NCBI GenBank assembly: GCA_036009625.1
Contig: DASYLJ010000115.1
Location: 10,916-74,915, forward strand
Origin: DASYLJ01 sp036009625
GTDB lineage: Bacteria > Desulfobacterota > Binatia > DP-6
Reading direction: 5' to 3'
Length of the DNA stretch: 64,000 bases
How positions within the stretch are numbered: the first letter of the stretch is position 1; the number at the start of each line of letters is the position of its first letter. The translations under genes and the position numbers were made by a program. Below the pieces are notes generated by a model. It was not told the DNA's origin, made no database searches, and worked only from the letters and a program-made list of their open reading frames with translations. Positions 41,863-51,800 of the stretch are shown piece by piece.

Positions 41863-42226
41863 GGCTGCCGGAGCTCTGATTGATCGTGAATCGCGGCACG
41901 ACGACGACGATCTCCGCGTCGTCGTCGGTCAGCACGGCCTGACAGCCGAGGCGCGACGTGGGCGTCAGACCCGGGGCCTTGTCGAGCATGTCCTCCTCGG
42001 ACTCCTCGGCCTCCGACAGGCGATCGCTGCCCTGCTTCACGATGACGTGGCAGGTCGTGCACGCGCAGCTGCCGCCGCAGGCATGCTCGAGCGGGACGCC
42101 GTTGGCGAGCAGGATGTCGAGGATCGATCCCGGACGACCGTCGTGCTGGAAGGGGGCCTTCGACAGATCCACGTCGATCACCCGCTCGGGGTCGCCGTTC
42201 TCGAACCGCACGATCACTCTCGCCAT
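41852..42226 (-). CDS. 2Fe-2S ferredoxin (adrenodoxin/ISC type)
   Basis: The 124-residue protein has the cluster ligands C50-x5-C56-x2-C59 and C95 (CGGSCACTTC) in the adrenodoxin-like spacing, between an N-terminal beta-grasp and a long C-terminal tail. This type serves iron-sulfur assembly or feeds oxygenases and P450s. The overlapping reductase gene suggests a dedicated electron-transfer pair. No P450 or Rieske oxygenase is in the window; the desaturase at 35895 is a possible but untested partner. Confidence 0.92.
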   Translation of the reverse strand: MARVIVRFENGDPERVIDVDLSKAPFQHDGRPGSILDILLANGVPLEHACGGSCACTTCHVIVKQGSDRLSEAEESEEDMLDKAPGLTPTSRLGCQAVLTDDDAEIVVVVPRFTINQSSGSHGG

Positions 42227-42307
42227 CAGGGCCCGGTCTTATCAGGGGCCCCCGGGTCGGGCGAGCCGGTGGCAGGGCGCGTGTGCTTCGGTGTAAGCAC
42301 CCCGCCC

Positions 42308-43153
42308 ATGGCGATCCACTACGCGAAAGACGGCCACGTCGTCACGATCACCATCGACCGCCCCGAGGCGCGCAACTCGCTCGACCTGGAGCATTTCGGC
42401 CAGCTCAGCGATTGCTGGGTGCGCTTCCGGGACGACGAGGAGGCCTACGTCGCCATCCTCACCGGCGTCGGCGACGTCTACTGCGTCGGTGCCGATCTGA
42501 AGAGCTTCGTGCCGATCGTCACCGAACGCGCCGACAAGCTCGCCGCGGGCGAGTCGACGCTGGCGGTGGGCGACTCACGCTACAGCATGGCGCACTCGCT
42601 GGTCGCGGTACTGCGCGACGGGGCGATCCATCCCGAGACCGGCGAGGAGTTCAAGCTCTACAAGCCCGTCATCGCCGCCATCAACGGCATCTGCGCCGCC
42701 GGCGGGCTCGAGATGATGTGGAACACCGATTTGCGCGTCTGCGCCGACACGGCGTGGTTCCAGCTCGCCGAGCCCCGGCGCGGTCTCTTTCCCGGCGGTG
42801 GCTCGACGGTCCACAGCGCGCGGCAGCTGTCGTGGTGCCACGCCATGGAGGTGGTGCTGCTCGCCGATCGCATCGATCCTGCGCGCGCCATGGAGATCGG
42901 CCTCGTGAACCGTGTCGTGCCGCGCGATCAGGTGATGGCGGAGGCGCGACGCCTCGCCGACACCATCTGCCAGAACGGTCCGCTCGCCGTCCGTGCCTGC
43001 AAGGAGTCGGCGAAGCAGAGCACGTTCCTACCGCTGCGCGAGGCGCTCGAGAACGAGATGAGCTTCTCGGCGAGCGTCTTCATGAGCGACGATGCGAAGG
43101 AAGGCATCCGCGCGTTCAAGGAGAAGCGGCCGCCGGTGTGGAAGGGCTGCTAG
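42308..43153 (+). CDS. enoyl-CoA hydratase/isomerase family protein
   Basis: The 281-residue crotonase-fold protein has the oxyanion-hole motifs DVYCVGADLKSF and NGICAAGGLEMM and a retained catalytic-type Glu in LAEPRRGLFPGGGST. An insertion of about 20 residues after residue 85 makes it longer than the standard (about 260). It hydrates trans-2-enoyl-CoA or isomerises a related thioester. It is divergent from ferredoxin (82 bp) and convergent with a small hypothetical gene, the stops sharing CTAG. Confidence 0.92.
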   Translation: MAIHYAKDGHVVTITIDRPEARNSLDLEHFGQLSDCWVRFRDDEEAYVAILTGVGDVYCVGADLKSFVPIVTERADKLAAGESTLAVGDSRYSMAHSLVAVLRDGAIHPETGEEFKLYKPVIAAINGICAAGGLEMMWNTDLRVCADTAWFQLAEPRRGLFPGGGSTVHSARQLSWCHAMEVVLLADRIDPARAMEIGLVNRVVPRDQVMAEARRLADTICQNGPLAVRACKESAKQSTFLPLREALENEMSFSASVFMSDDAKEGIRAFKEKRPPVWKGC

Positions 43154-43434
43154 GGCTCCATCTCGTCGGGCGTGAGCGAGCCACCGTCGGCACGCTCGGC
43201 GCTGAAGCAGCGCGACAACGACGCCTCGGCCCACGCCTCGTCGCCGACGGCGGCCACGATGCGCGCCATGCGATCTCGTCGGCACGCGTCCTGCGACTCG
43301 TAGGTGGCGAGCCGCCGCCACTTCCACAGCGGCTCCTTGTCGTCCATGCGGGTGCCACCGTCACGGTAGCGCCAGGGGGGCACGATCAGCACCCAGCCGA
43401 CGAGAACGACGTGCGCGGCGTGACGGAGAATCAT
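43150..43434 (-). CDS. small hypothetical membrane or secreted protein
   Basis: The 94-residue product starts with a hydrophobic segment (AHVVLVGWVLIVPP) and continues with a basic and acidic stretch without a recognised domain. GAGGAG at 43446-43441 precedes ATG 43434 at a good distance. Convergent with the enoyl-CoA hydratase gene, sharing CTAG. Confidence 0.55.
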   Translation of the reverse strand: MILRHAAHVVLVGWVLIVPPWRYRDGGTRMDDKEPLWKWRRLATYESQDACRRDRMARIVAAVGDEAWAEASLSRCFSAERADGGSLTPDEMEP

Positions 43435-43452
43435 GGCCTGCTCCTCTGAAAG

Positions 43453-43527
43453 TGTCCCCGGCGGGATTCGAACCCACGTTATCGGCGTGAAAGGCCGACG
43501 TCCTAGGCCAGACTAGACGACGGGGAC
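43453..43527 (-). tRNA. tRNA-Glu (TTC)
   Basis: On the minus strand: acceptor GTCCCCG/CGGGGAC, T arm GTGGG-TTCGAAT-CCCGC, and anticodon loop CTTTCAC between TCGGC and GCCGA, giving anticodon TTC (reads GAA). The discriminator is A. A GC palindrome (43532-43547) lies upstream of its 5' end. It is the second tRNA-Glu of the window. Confidence 0.94.
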
Positions 43528-43660
43528 CCGGGGCGCCGCGCGGCGCCGAGGGGGTCAGGTAGTACACGCTCCGGTCGCAGTCAAACCATGGACGTGCGCG
43601 GCTTGCGTGCGGGCCGCGTCGTGGTGTTCACTGCGCCGGTTCGTTCGAGAGGAGCGCATC

Positions 43661-44845
43661 GTGGAGATCCGGTTCACCGCTGCAGAAGAGTCCTTCCGCG
43701 CCGAGGCGCGAGCGTGGCTCGAGACCAACATGCCGCGCACGTCGCGGCCCGAGATCGCCGATCTGGCGGCGCGACGGGCCTACGACATGGGGTGGCAGCG
43801 CCGCATGTACGACGCCGGCTGGGCGGGCATCAATTGGCCGAAGGAGTACGGCGGCCGCGGCGCGTCCCTCATGGAACAGATCATCTGGTACGAGGAATAT
43901 GCACGCGTCGGGGCGCCGGACGTCACCACCGGGTTCGTCGGCTTGAAGCACGCCGGTCCGACCCTGATCGCCTGCGGCACCGAGGCCCAGAAGAGCTACC
44001 ATCTGCCGCGCATCCTCCGCGGCGACATCGTCTGGTGTCAGGGCTTCTCCGAGCCGAACGCCGGCTCCGACCTCGCCAACCTGCAGTGCCGCGCCATCAT
44101 CGACGGCGACGATCTGGTGATCACCGGCCAGAAGATATGGACGAGCTTCGGCCACATCGCCGAGGTGCAGGAGCTGCTGGTTCGCACCGATCCCGATGCG
44201 CCGAAGCACAAGGGCATCACCTGGGTGATCTGCCCGATGGGTGTCCCCGGCATTGACATCCGTCCCATCAAGACGCTCGCCGGCAACAGCGACTTCTGCG
44301 AGGTCTTCTACGACAACGTCCGCATCCCGTTGGCGAACGTGGTCGGCAAGCTCAACGACGGCTGGCGCGTCGCCATGGCCACGCTCAGCTTCGAGCGCGG
44401 CACCGCGTTCATGTCCGAGCAGGTACGGATGGCGCACCGCATGGACGAGCTGATCGCGGTCGCGCGCCGCGTGCCCGGTCCGAACGGCCACGAGCGCGCC
44501 ATCGACGACGACGAGATCGCGCGCCGTCTCGCGATGGCGCGCGCCGAGGTCGAGGCGATGCGCTCGATGACGTACCGCAGCCTGAGCCTGGCGGCACGCA
44601 CCGGCATGCCGGGGGCCGAGGCGTCGATGATCCGGCTCTTCTTCTCCGAGCTGATCCAGCGCATCGACGTCCTCGCCATGGACATCCTCGGTGCCGATGC
44701 CATCACGAGCTTCAGTGCCGACGGCGCCTCCCGCAACGAATGGGGCGAGCGCTATCTCACCGGGCTGTCGCAGACGATCGGCGGCGGCACGAAGGAGATC
44801 CAACGCAACATCATCGGCGAGCGCGTGCTCGGCCTGCCGCGCTGA
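43661..44845 (+). CDS. acyl-CoA dehydrogenase, subunit A of a probable heteromer
   Basis: The 394-residue protein has the dehydrogenase signatures: WCQGFSEPNAGSDLANLQ and ITGQKIWTSFGHIAEVQ in the middle domain and QTIGGGTKEIQRNIIGERVLGL at the C-terminus. It introduces the alpha-beta double bond in an acyl-CoA using FAD and electron-transfer flavoprotein. AGAGGAG at 43648-43654 supports the GTG start. A smaller dehydrogenase follows 13 bp later; such side-by-side unequal pairs form alpha2beta2 enzymes in steroid and long-chain degradation. Substrate unknown. Confidence 0.92.
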   Translation: MEIRFTAAEESFRAEARAWLETNMPRTSRPEIADLAARRAYDMGWQRRMYDAGWAGINWPKEYGGRGASLMEQIIWYEEYARVGAPDVTTGFVGLKHAGPTLIACGTEAQKSYHLPRILRGDIVWCQGFSEPNAGSDLANLQCRAIIDGDDLVITGQKIWTSFGHIAEVQELLVRTDPDAPKHKGITWVICPMGVPGIDIRPIKTLAGNSDFCEVFYDNVRIPLANVVGKLNDGWRVAMATLSFERGTAFMSEQVRMAHRMDELIAVARRVPGPNGHERAIDDDEIARRLAMARAEVEAMRSMTYRSLSLAARTGMPGAEASMIRLFFSELIQRIDVLAMDILGADAITSFSADGASRNEWGERYLTGLSQTIGGGTKEIQRNIIGERVLGLPR

Positions 44846-44858
44846 GAAGGAACGTCAC

Positions 44859-45896
44859 GTGGATCTGACCCTGAGCGAAGAGCAGGAAGCCGTCCGCGAC
44901 GCCATTCGCGACGTGCTGCGGGAGCGCCAGCCCACCGAGCGCGTACGCGCCGTCATGGCCGACGAGCCCGGCGTCGACGTCGACCTGTGGCGTGCCGCCG
45001 CCGAGCTGGGCTGGTTCGGCCTGGCGCTGCCCGAGGCCGCGGGCGGCGCCGGCTATGGCGTGCCCGAAGCGATGCTGCTGTTCACGGCCCTCGGCCGAGC
45101 GGTCACACCGGGGCCGTGGATGGGCACCGTCCTCGCGGCCCAGGCGCTCGCCGACGCGACGTCGGAGCGGGACGTGCTCGATCGCCTGCTGGCCGGCCGT
45201 TACCGCGTCGCGGTGGTCGACGATCCCGACGATCGGCTCGGCAGCGGCGCGCGACTCGATGGACGCGCGCAGCCGGTGTTCGACGGGGGTGCCGCCGACG
45301 GACTGCTGGTCCTGGGTACCAACCGTACCCGCCTGATCGATTCCGGAGCGACCGGTGTGCACATAGAGACCGGACACGGCATCGATCCCACGCGACGGCT
45401 CTCGACGGTGACCTTCAGTGGGGCGTCGGCGCGCGACTTGCCCGTCGATGCGACGACGATCCGGCTGCGCGGCACGCTGCTCGCTGCCGCCGAGTCGGCG
45501 GGCGTCGCCGAGCGCGCCGTCGAGATGTCGGTCGAGTACGGCAAGGTGCGCGAGCAGTTCGGCAAGCCGATCGGTTCGTTCCAGGCCATCAAGCATCGCT
45601 GCGCCGACATGGCGGTGCGGGCCGAGGTGGCACGGTCGGTGGTCACGTACGCCGCCGTCGCGCTGCAGGACGGCGAGGCGGACGCGGCCGTCCACGTCCA
45701 CATCGCGAAGGCGCTGGCGTCGAACGCGGCGCTGCAGAACACCACCGACAACATCCAGAACCACGGTGGCATGGGCTACACCTGGGAGTCGGACGCGCAC
45801 CTCTATCTGAAACGCGCGCGCACGCTCGAACACTGCTTCGGCTCGCGAACGGCGCACCTCGATGCGCTGGCCGCTCCCTGGCGCACGGCGTCCTGA
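44859..45896 (+). CDS. acyl-CoA dehydrogenase, smaller subunit of a probable heteromer
   Basis: The 345-residue protein is an acyl-CoA dehydrogenase with a reduced middle domain; the C-terminal motif KVREQFGKPIGSFQAIKH and NHGGMGYTWESDAHLYLKRA are family typical. The GTG start follows the first subunit gene by 13 bp. In mycobacterial FadE pairs one subunit keeps the catalytic Glu and both share a FAD site; which subunit does so here I cannot assign. Its 3' end overlaps the MFS gene by 35 bp. Confidence 0.9.
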   Translation: MDLTLSEEQEAVRDAIRDVLRERQPTERVRAVMADEPGVDVDLWRAAAELGWFGLALPEAAGGAGYGVPEAMLLFTALGRAVTPGPWMGTVLAAQALADATSERDVLDRLLAGRYRVAVVDDPDDRLGSGARLDGRAQPVFDGGAADGLLVLGTNRTRLIDSGATGVHIETGHGIDPTRRLSTVTFSGASARDLPVDATTIRLRGTLLAAAESAGVAERAVEMSVEYGKVREQFGKPIGSFQAIKHRCADMAVRAEVARSVVTYAAVALQDGEADAAVHVHIAKALASNAALQNTTDNIQNHGGMGYTWESDAHLYLKRARTLEHCFGSRTAHLDALAAPWRTAS

Positions 45897-47136
45897 CACG
45901 GCCGCCGCGCTCAGCAGCGGCGGGTTTCCCGCCCTCCGGCATCGCGACTTCCGGCGCTACATCCTCGGACAGGGGGTGTCGCTGGTCGGCTTCTGGATGC
46001 AGAGCGTGGCGCAGGGATGGCTCGTCTACCGGCTCTCGGGCTCCGAGCTGGTCCTCGGCAGCGTCGCGTTCGCGGCCTACCTGCCGGTGCTGTGCCTGGC
46101 GCCGGTCGCCGGCGTCGTCGCCGATCGTCTGCCGAAGCGTCAGCTCATCCTGCTGACGCAATCGCTCGCGATGCTGCTGGCGCTGACGCTGGGCACCCTC
46201 GCGGCACTCGACCTGGCGACGGTCCCCATCGTCGCGGTCACGGCGTGCCTCCTCGGCGTGGTCGGCGCGTTCGACCTCCCGATCCGCCAGGCGTTCCTGG
46301 TCGAGATGGTCGGTCCCGACGACCTGCCGAGCGCCATCGCGCTCAACGCGTCGATCTTCAACACGGCGCGTGTGGTCGGTCCGGCGTTGGCGGGCGTCCT
46401 TGCTGCGACGGTCGGCGAAGCGCCGTGCTTCCTCCTGAACGGCCTCAGCTATCTCGGCGTCATCTGGGCACTCCTGCACATCCATCCCCGCCAGTCGGCG
46501 ACGCCGGATCGCAGCCATCGTGATCTGCGTGCCGGCCTGCGCTACGTGCGCGGACAGCCGGTGCAGGCGGCGTTGCTGGTGGCGCTGGGCTTGGTGTCGG
46601 GACTGTCGCTGCAGGCGAACATCCTGATGCCCTCGCTCTCGCAGCGGACGTTCGCGCAGGGCGCGACCGGCTACGGGCTCCTGCTCACGGCCTACGGGAT
46701 CGGCGCCGTGCTGTCGGCCCTGCGCCTGGCGTCGCGACGCTGGTCGCCGGGGCAGCATCGGCGCAACCTGCTCGGAGGCCTCGCCGTGTTCGGTATCGGG
46801 CTCCTCGGCGTCGCCGCGAGCCCGCGGTTCGACATGGCCCTCTGCTGTCAGATGGTCGCCGGTCTCGGCATGATCCGCTTCACGGCGACGACGAACACGC
46901 TGATCCAGCTCATGGTCGACGATCGTTATCGCGGTCGCGTCATGGGCCTGCACACGGTGATGTTCATGGGGACGGCGCCGGTCGGCAGCCTCGTCCTCGG
47001 GGGCATCGCCCAGCCGCTCGGCGCACGCGCGGCCCTGCTGCTCTCGGGGACCGTACCGCTCGCGGTGGCGGCGGCGCTGGCGTGGCGGCTCAAGCCGGGC
47101 GAGCTCTTTTCACGTCCAGCGACACCTGCTACCTGA
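45862..47136 (+). CDS. MFS exporter (EntS-like MFS_3 family)
   Basis: The 424-residue protein has twelve likely membrane segments and the MFS loop VVADRLPKRQLIL between helices 2 and 3. The N-terminal motif FRRYILGQGVSLVGFWMQSVAQGWLVY is typical of the EntS/MFS_3 exporters that move enterobactin or small molecules. No other start lies nearer the first helix, so the 35-bp overlap with the dehydrogenase gene is accepted. It may export a product of the acyl-CoA dehydrogenase pair. The TetR operator follows its stop. Confidence 0.88.
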   Translation: MRWPLPGARRPDTAAALSSGGFPALRHRDFRRYILGQGVSLVGFWMQSVAQGWLVYRLSGSELVLGSVAFAAYLPVLCLAPVAGVVADRLPKRQLILLTQSLAMLLALTLGTLAALDLATVPIVAVTACLLGVVGAFDLPIRQAFLVEMVGPDDLPSAIALNASIFNTARVVGPALAGVLAATVGEAPCFLLNGLSYLGVIWALLHIHPRQSATPDRSHRDLRAGLRYVRGQPVQAALLVALGLVSGLSLQANILMPSLSQRTFAQGATGYGLLLTAYGIGAVLSALRLASRRWSPGQHRRNLLGGLAVFGIGLLGVAASPRFDMALCCQMVAGLGMIRFTATTNTLIQLMVDDRYRGRVMGLHTVMFMGTAPVGSLVLGGIAQPLGARAALLLSGTVPLAVAAALAWRLKPGELFSRPATPAT

Positions 47137-47137
47137 A

Positions 47138-47173
47138 AACTGACCGGTCAGTTCTGTAAACTGACCCGCCAGT
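47138..47173. promoter_or_regulatory. tandem TetR-type operators before the efflux regulator
   Basis: AACTGACCGGTCAGTT (47138-47153) is a perfect 16-bp palindrome. A second, imperfect copy, ACTGACCCGCCAGT (47160-47173), is offset by 21 bp, two helical turns, and ends just before the tetR ATG at 47175. The form is typical of TetR-family operators, so the regulator probably represses its own operon. Confidence 0.75.
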
Positions 47174-47174
47174 C

Positions 47175-47753
47175 ATGCCGACCGACGACAAACGCGCACG
47201 CATCCTCGCCGCCGCCACCGCCGTGTTCGCCGAGCGCGACTTCCACCGCGTCCAGGTGAGCGAGGTCGCCACGCGAGCCGGTGTCGGCAAGGGCACCGTC
47301 TATCTCTACTTCCCCACCAAGGACGCGCTGCACGAGGTCACGTTGCAGGCGAGCCTGGCCCAGCTCGCGGCCGACGTCGACGCGGCAGCGGAGGCCGATG
47401 CGCCGGTCGAGGTCACGCTGCGCGAGATCGTGCTCTCGATCCTGCGCCTCTTCTGGCGCCGACCCCATCTGCTCACGGTGGTCCAGCGCTACGAGCAGCA
47501 GGGACGACGGCCGGGCACGCGGGGACGACATCGCGTCCTCCAGGCCGTCGACCAGGTGTTGGCGCGGCATCGTCTCGGCGGCACGCCCGCAGCACGTCAT
47601 CTGGCGTCCGCGTTCCTGCTCGGCCTCGCGCGCGCCGCCATCCTCGAGCATGCGACCGACGACCGGCCCGAGATGGTGGCCACGCGTATCGTCGAGATAT
47701 TCCTCCACGGCATCGGCGGCGCCCGCGCGCGTCGCCAGCGAGGTGCGGCATGA
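47175..47753 (+). CDS. TetR/AcrR-family repressor of the efflux operon
   Basis: The 192-residue protein has the TetR helix-turn-helix RARILAAATAVFAERDFHR...GVGKGTVYLYFPTKDAL (about 8-52) and a helical ligand domain. Two operator copies abut its start. Its stop overlaps the adaptor gene's start as ATGA, so the regulator is the first gene of the pump operon. The ligand that releases it is unknown. Confidence 0.92.
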   Translation: MPTDDKRARILAAATAVFAERDFHRVQVSEVATRAGVGKGTVYLYFPTKDALHEVTLQASLAQLAADVDAAAEADAPVEVTLREIVLSILRLFWRRPHLLTVVQRYEQQGRRPGTRGRHRVLQAVDQVLARHRLGGTPAARHLASAFLLGLARAAILEHATDDRPEMVATRIVEIFLHGIGGARARRQRGAA

Positions 47754-48802
47754 GAACGGTGGTGCTGCTGCTGGCCGCGTTCGTTGCCGCGGGGTGCGGC
47801 GGCACGTCAAAGGCCGACGCCCCAGTGCCCGATGCCGCGACCAATGCCGTCTCGGTCACGACCGCACCCGTCGCGGTGCGCGAGGTGGAGCGCACCGTGT
47901 CGGTCGTCGGCACCCTCGCCGCCAACGAGCAGGCGGAGCTGGCCAGCGAGACCGAGGGCCAGGTCATCACCATCGACGCCGACCTCGGCGACCGTGTGCG
48001 CAAGGGGCAGGTGCTCGCCGCGGTCCGTAGCGACGTCATCGAGGCGCGGCTGCGGGAGACCGAGGCCAGCCTGGCCAAGGCCGCCGCCGACGAGACGCGC
48101 GCCCAGCCGCTGGTGACCCAGGGCATCATCTCGCCACAGGAGTACGAGAAGGTGCGTACCGAAGCCGCCGTCGAGCGGGCACGCCGCGACCGCCTGCGCA
48201 TCGAGCTCGAGCGAGCAGTCATGCGCGCACCGTTCGACGGCTCGGTCTCCGCGCGTCTGGTGAATCTCGGTGACTACGTGCGCGCCGGGACCGTCAGCTA
48301 TCGCCTCGTCCAGGACGACCCCCTCAAGTTCCGTGGCGAGGTTCCCGAGCGCGAGGTGCCGTCGCTGGCGGCCGGGCAGGAGGTGCGCATCAGCATCGAC
48401 CCGTACCCCGGCGAGACGTTCCTCGGGCACGTGAGCCGGGTGGGTGCGGCGTCCGATCCCACCGCGCGCGCGCTCGCCTTCGAAGTGCTCGTTCCGAATG
48501 CCGACCATCGCATCCGGCCCGGCTTCTTCGGCCACGGCGAGGTCGTGGTGCGGCACGACGAGCGCGCCATCGCCGTCCCGCGCAATGCGGTCACGACCTT
48601 CGCCGGCGTGACGAAGGTGTTCGTCGTCGCGGACGGGGTCGCACGCGAGCAGCCGGTCACGCTCGGTGTCGATCTCGGCGACGGCTGGATCGAGATCGCG
48701 CAGGGCGTGACGCGCGGCCAGCAGGTGGCGACGAGCGGCCTGTCGCGTCTCACCGACGGGGCGACGGTCGCCGTCCGCGGCGACGCCGCGCCCGGAGCCT
48801 GA
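47750..48802 (+). CDS. RND efflux periplasmic adaptor lipoprotein
   Basis: The 350-residue membrane fusion protein has a lipoprotein signal with lipobox VAAGC (Cys16). A biotinyl-lipoyl-like half (ETEGQVITIDADLGDRVRKGQVLAAV), a coiled-coil hairpin (about 105-145) and a beta-barrel region follow. It links the inner-membrane transporter to an outer-membrane channel. The start overlaps tetR as ATGA; the pump gene starts 1 bp after its stop. No TolC-like gene is adjacent. Confidence 0.93.
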   Translation: MRTVVLLLAAFVAAGCGGTSKADAPVPDAATNAVSVTTAPVAVREVERTVSVVGTLAANEQAELASETEGQVITIDADLGDRVRKGQVLAAVRSDVIEARLRETEASLAKAAADETRAQPLVTQGIISPQEYEKVRTEAAVERARRDRLRIELERAVMRAPFDGSVSARLVNLGDYVRAGTVSYRLVQDDPLKFRGEVPEREVPSLAAGQEVRISIDPYPGETFLGHVSRVGAASDPTARALAFEVLVPNADHRIRPGFFGHGEVVVRHDERAIAVPRNAVTTFAGVTKVFVVADGVAREQPVTLGVDLGDGWIEIAQGVTRGQQVATSGLSRLTDGATVAVRGDAAPGA

Positions 48803-48803
48803 G

Positions 48804-51800
48804 ATGCACTTCGCGGACGTCTTCATCCGCCGGCCGGTTTTCGCCACCATGCTCGTGGCGGGCCTGGTCGTGCTCGGCCTGTTCTCCTACCGCCAGCTCG
48901 GCGTCGATCTCTTCCCGAACATCGACTTCCCCATCGTCACCGTCACCACCACGCTGAAGGGCGCCGGCGTCGAGGAGATGGAGACGGGCGTCACCAAGAT
49001 CCTCGAAGAGGCCATCAACACCATCGAGGGCATCGAGGAGCTGCGCAGTACGACGCGCGAGGGTGTGTCCGCGATCGTCGTCAGCTTCGTCCTCGAGAAG
49101 TCGCGCGAAGTGGCGGCGCAGGACGTGCGCGACAAGGTCGCGTCGGTGCTGGCCCAGCTACCCACCGGCACCGACTCGCCCGTCATCGACAAGTTCGACG
49201 TCGATGCCGTGCCGGTGATGAACATCGCCATCTCGGGCCGCCGCAGCCTGCGCGAGGTGACGGAGCTCGCCCGTCGCCAGGTGAAGGAGGTCATCGAGAC
49301 CATGCCCGGCGTCGGGCAGGTGATTCTGCTCGGCGGGCAGGAGCGCGCCATCAACGTCTTCGTCGATCCCGACCGGCTGACGGCGCTCGGCCTGTCGATC
49401 AGCCAGGTCCGGTCCGCGATCGCGCAGCAGAACATCGAGCTCCCCGGTGGCCGTCTCGATCAGACGCGGCGCGAGCTCATCGTGCGCACGATGGGTCGCA
49501 TCGAACAGGTGCGAGATTTCGACGACCTGATCGTCGCGCACGTCGGTGATCGGGCGCTGCACGTGCGCGACCTCGGCCATGCCGTGGACGGCGTGGTGGA
49601 GCCGCGGAGCCTGACGCGTCTCAATGGCGAGAACGCCGTCCAGTTGCTGGTGCGGAAGCAGTCGGGGACCAACACCGTCCAGGTCATCGACGGCGTGCAG
49701 CGTCAGCTCGAGCGGCTGAAGTCGGTGCTGCCCGCCGACATCGAGCTGCGCGTCATCCGTGATCAGTCGCGCTTCATCAATGCGTCGATCGATACGGTGC
49801 GCGAGCACATGTGGCTCGGCGCGGTGCTCGTGGCGCTGACGGTGATGCTCTTCATGCGTGACTGGCGCAGCACGCTCGTCGCCGGCCTCGCCATCCCCAC
49901 GTCCATCATCGCGACGTTCACGTTCATGCGGTGGTGGGATTTCACGCTGAACAACCTCACGATGCTCGGTCTGGTCCTCGCCGTCGGCATCGTCATCGAT
50001 GACGCCGTCGTCGTGCTGGAGAACATCTTTCGGCGCATCCAGGACGAGGGTGAGTCGCCGATGGAGGCGGCGTCGAAAGGCACGGCCGAGATCGCGCTCG
50101 CCGTGCTGGCGACGACCCTTTCGCTGGTCATCATCTTCCTGCCGGTGGCGTTCATGGCCGGCCGGGTGGGGCGCTTCTTCCACAGCTTCGGCATCACGAC
50201 GGCCGTCGCCATCATGGTGTCGCTGTTCATCTCGTTCACGCTGACCCCGGCGTTGAGCGCCCGCATGCTGCGCCGTCGCGGCGATGCACAGGCGCACGGC
50301 GGGCGGCTCTATCGTCGCCTCGAATCCGTCTACGAGCGCCTCCTCGGCTGGTCGTTGCGGCACCGCTGGGTGATCGTGGTGACGTCGCTGCTGATCGTGG
50401 CCACCACGGTGCCGCTGATCGGCATGGTCGGGAAGACGTTCCTGCCGCAGGACGACCAGAGCGAGCTCGAGATCTCGATCCGCGCGCCGGGGGGTTTCAC
50501 GCTCGGCGAGAGCGGTCGGGTTCTCGCCGAGATCGAGGAGCGCGTGCGGAAGCTCCCGGGCGTCGTCAACGTCCTCACCACGCTCGGCGATCAGACCGGT
50601 CGGGTGCGCGCCGGCGAGGGCGACGTCACCAGCGGCTCGATCTACGTGCAGCTCGCCGAGATGAACGAGCGCGACGTCTCGCAGTTCGAGGTGATGGACC
50701 AGGCGCGCGCCATCCTGACGGAGTACCCTGACCTCCGCAGCAGCGTGCAGGGCGTGAACCCCTTGGCCAGCAGCGGGTCCCGCGTTTCGGACGTCGAGCT
50801 GAACCTGCGCGGACCCGACCTCGAGCGCCTGCAGGGATATGCCGAGCAACTCATGAAGGGCATGCGGCAGATGCCGGGGCTGGTCGACGTCGACACCACG
50901 CTCGCGGTGCGTACACCCGAGCTGCGTCTCATCATCGATCGCGAGAAGGCGTCCGACCTCGGCCTGAACGTCCAGGACGTGGCCGCCACGGTGCAGACCT
51001 TCATCGCCGGCCAGCCGGTGTCGAAGTTCAAGGAGGACGATCAGCAGTACGACATCTGGCTGCGCGCCGATGCCGGCCGTCGCCGCACACCGCAGGACGT
51101 CGCCAACTTGACGGTCGCGTCGCGCGACGGCGATCTCGTGCGCCTCGGCAACCTGGTGCGGCTGCGCGAGGACCTCGGCCCGGCGCAGATCGATCGCATC
51201 GATCGACAGCGGGCGGTGACGATCCTGGGCAACCTCCTGCCTGACGTCCCACTCGGTGCCGCCATGGCGCACACGCAGAAGATGGCCGATCAGCTCGACA
51301 TGCCCGCGCTCTACAACATCCAGTGGGGCGGCCGCGCGAAGGGTCTCAACGAGAGCAACTCCAACTTCCTGCTGGCCTTCGCCCTGAGCTTCCTCTTCAT
51401 GTACATGGTGCTCGCCGCCCAGTTCGAGAGCTTCCTGCACCCGATCTCGATCCTGCTGGCCCTGCCGCTCGTGATCCCGTTCGCGCTGCTGTCACTCGTG
51501 CTGCTCGGTGAGCCGCTCAACATCTACAGCACGCTCGGCCTCTTCATGCTGCTCGGGGTGGTGAAGAAGAACGGCATCCTCCAGGTCGACTACACGAACA
51601 CGCTGCGCGCGCGCGGCATGGCGCGTGACGCGGCCATCCTCGAAGCCAATCGCGTCCGCCTGCGCCCGATCCTGATGACGACGGTGATGCTGGTGCTCGG
51701 CATGATTCCGATCGCGCTCGGTCGCGGTCCGGGCTCGGGGTCACGCAGCTCGATCGCGAAGGTGATCGTCGGCGGGCAGCTGATGTCGCTCCTGATCACC

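Noticed and set aside
43532..43547. GGCGCCGC/GCGGCGCC palindrome next to tRNA-Glu
   Set aside because: It lies on the 5' side of the tRNA, so it is not its terminator, and GC palindromes are common in this base composition.
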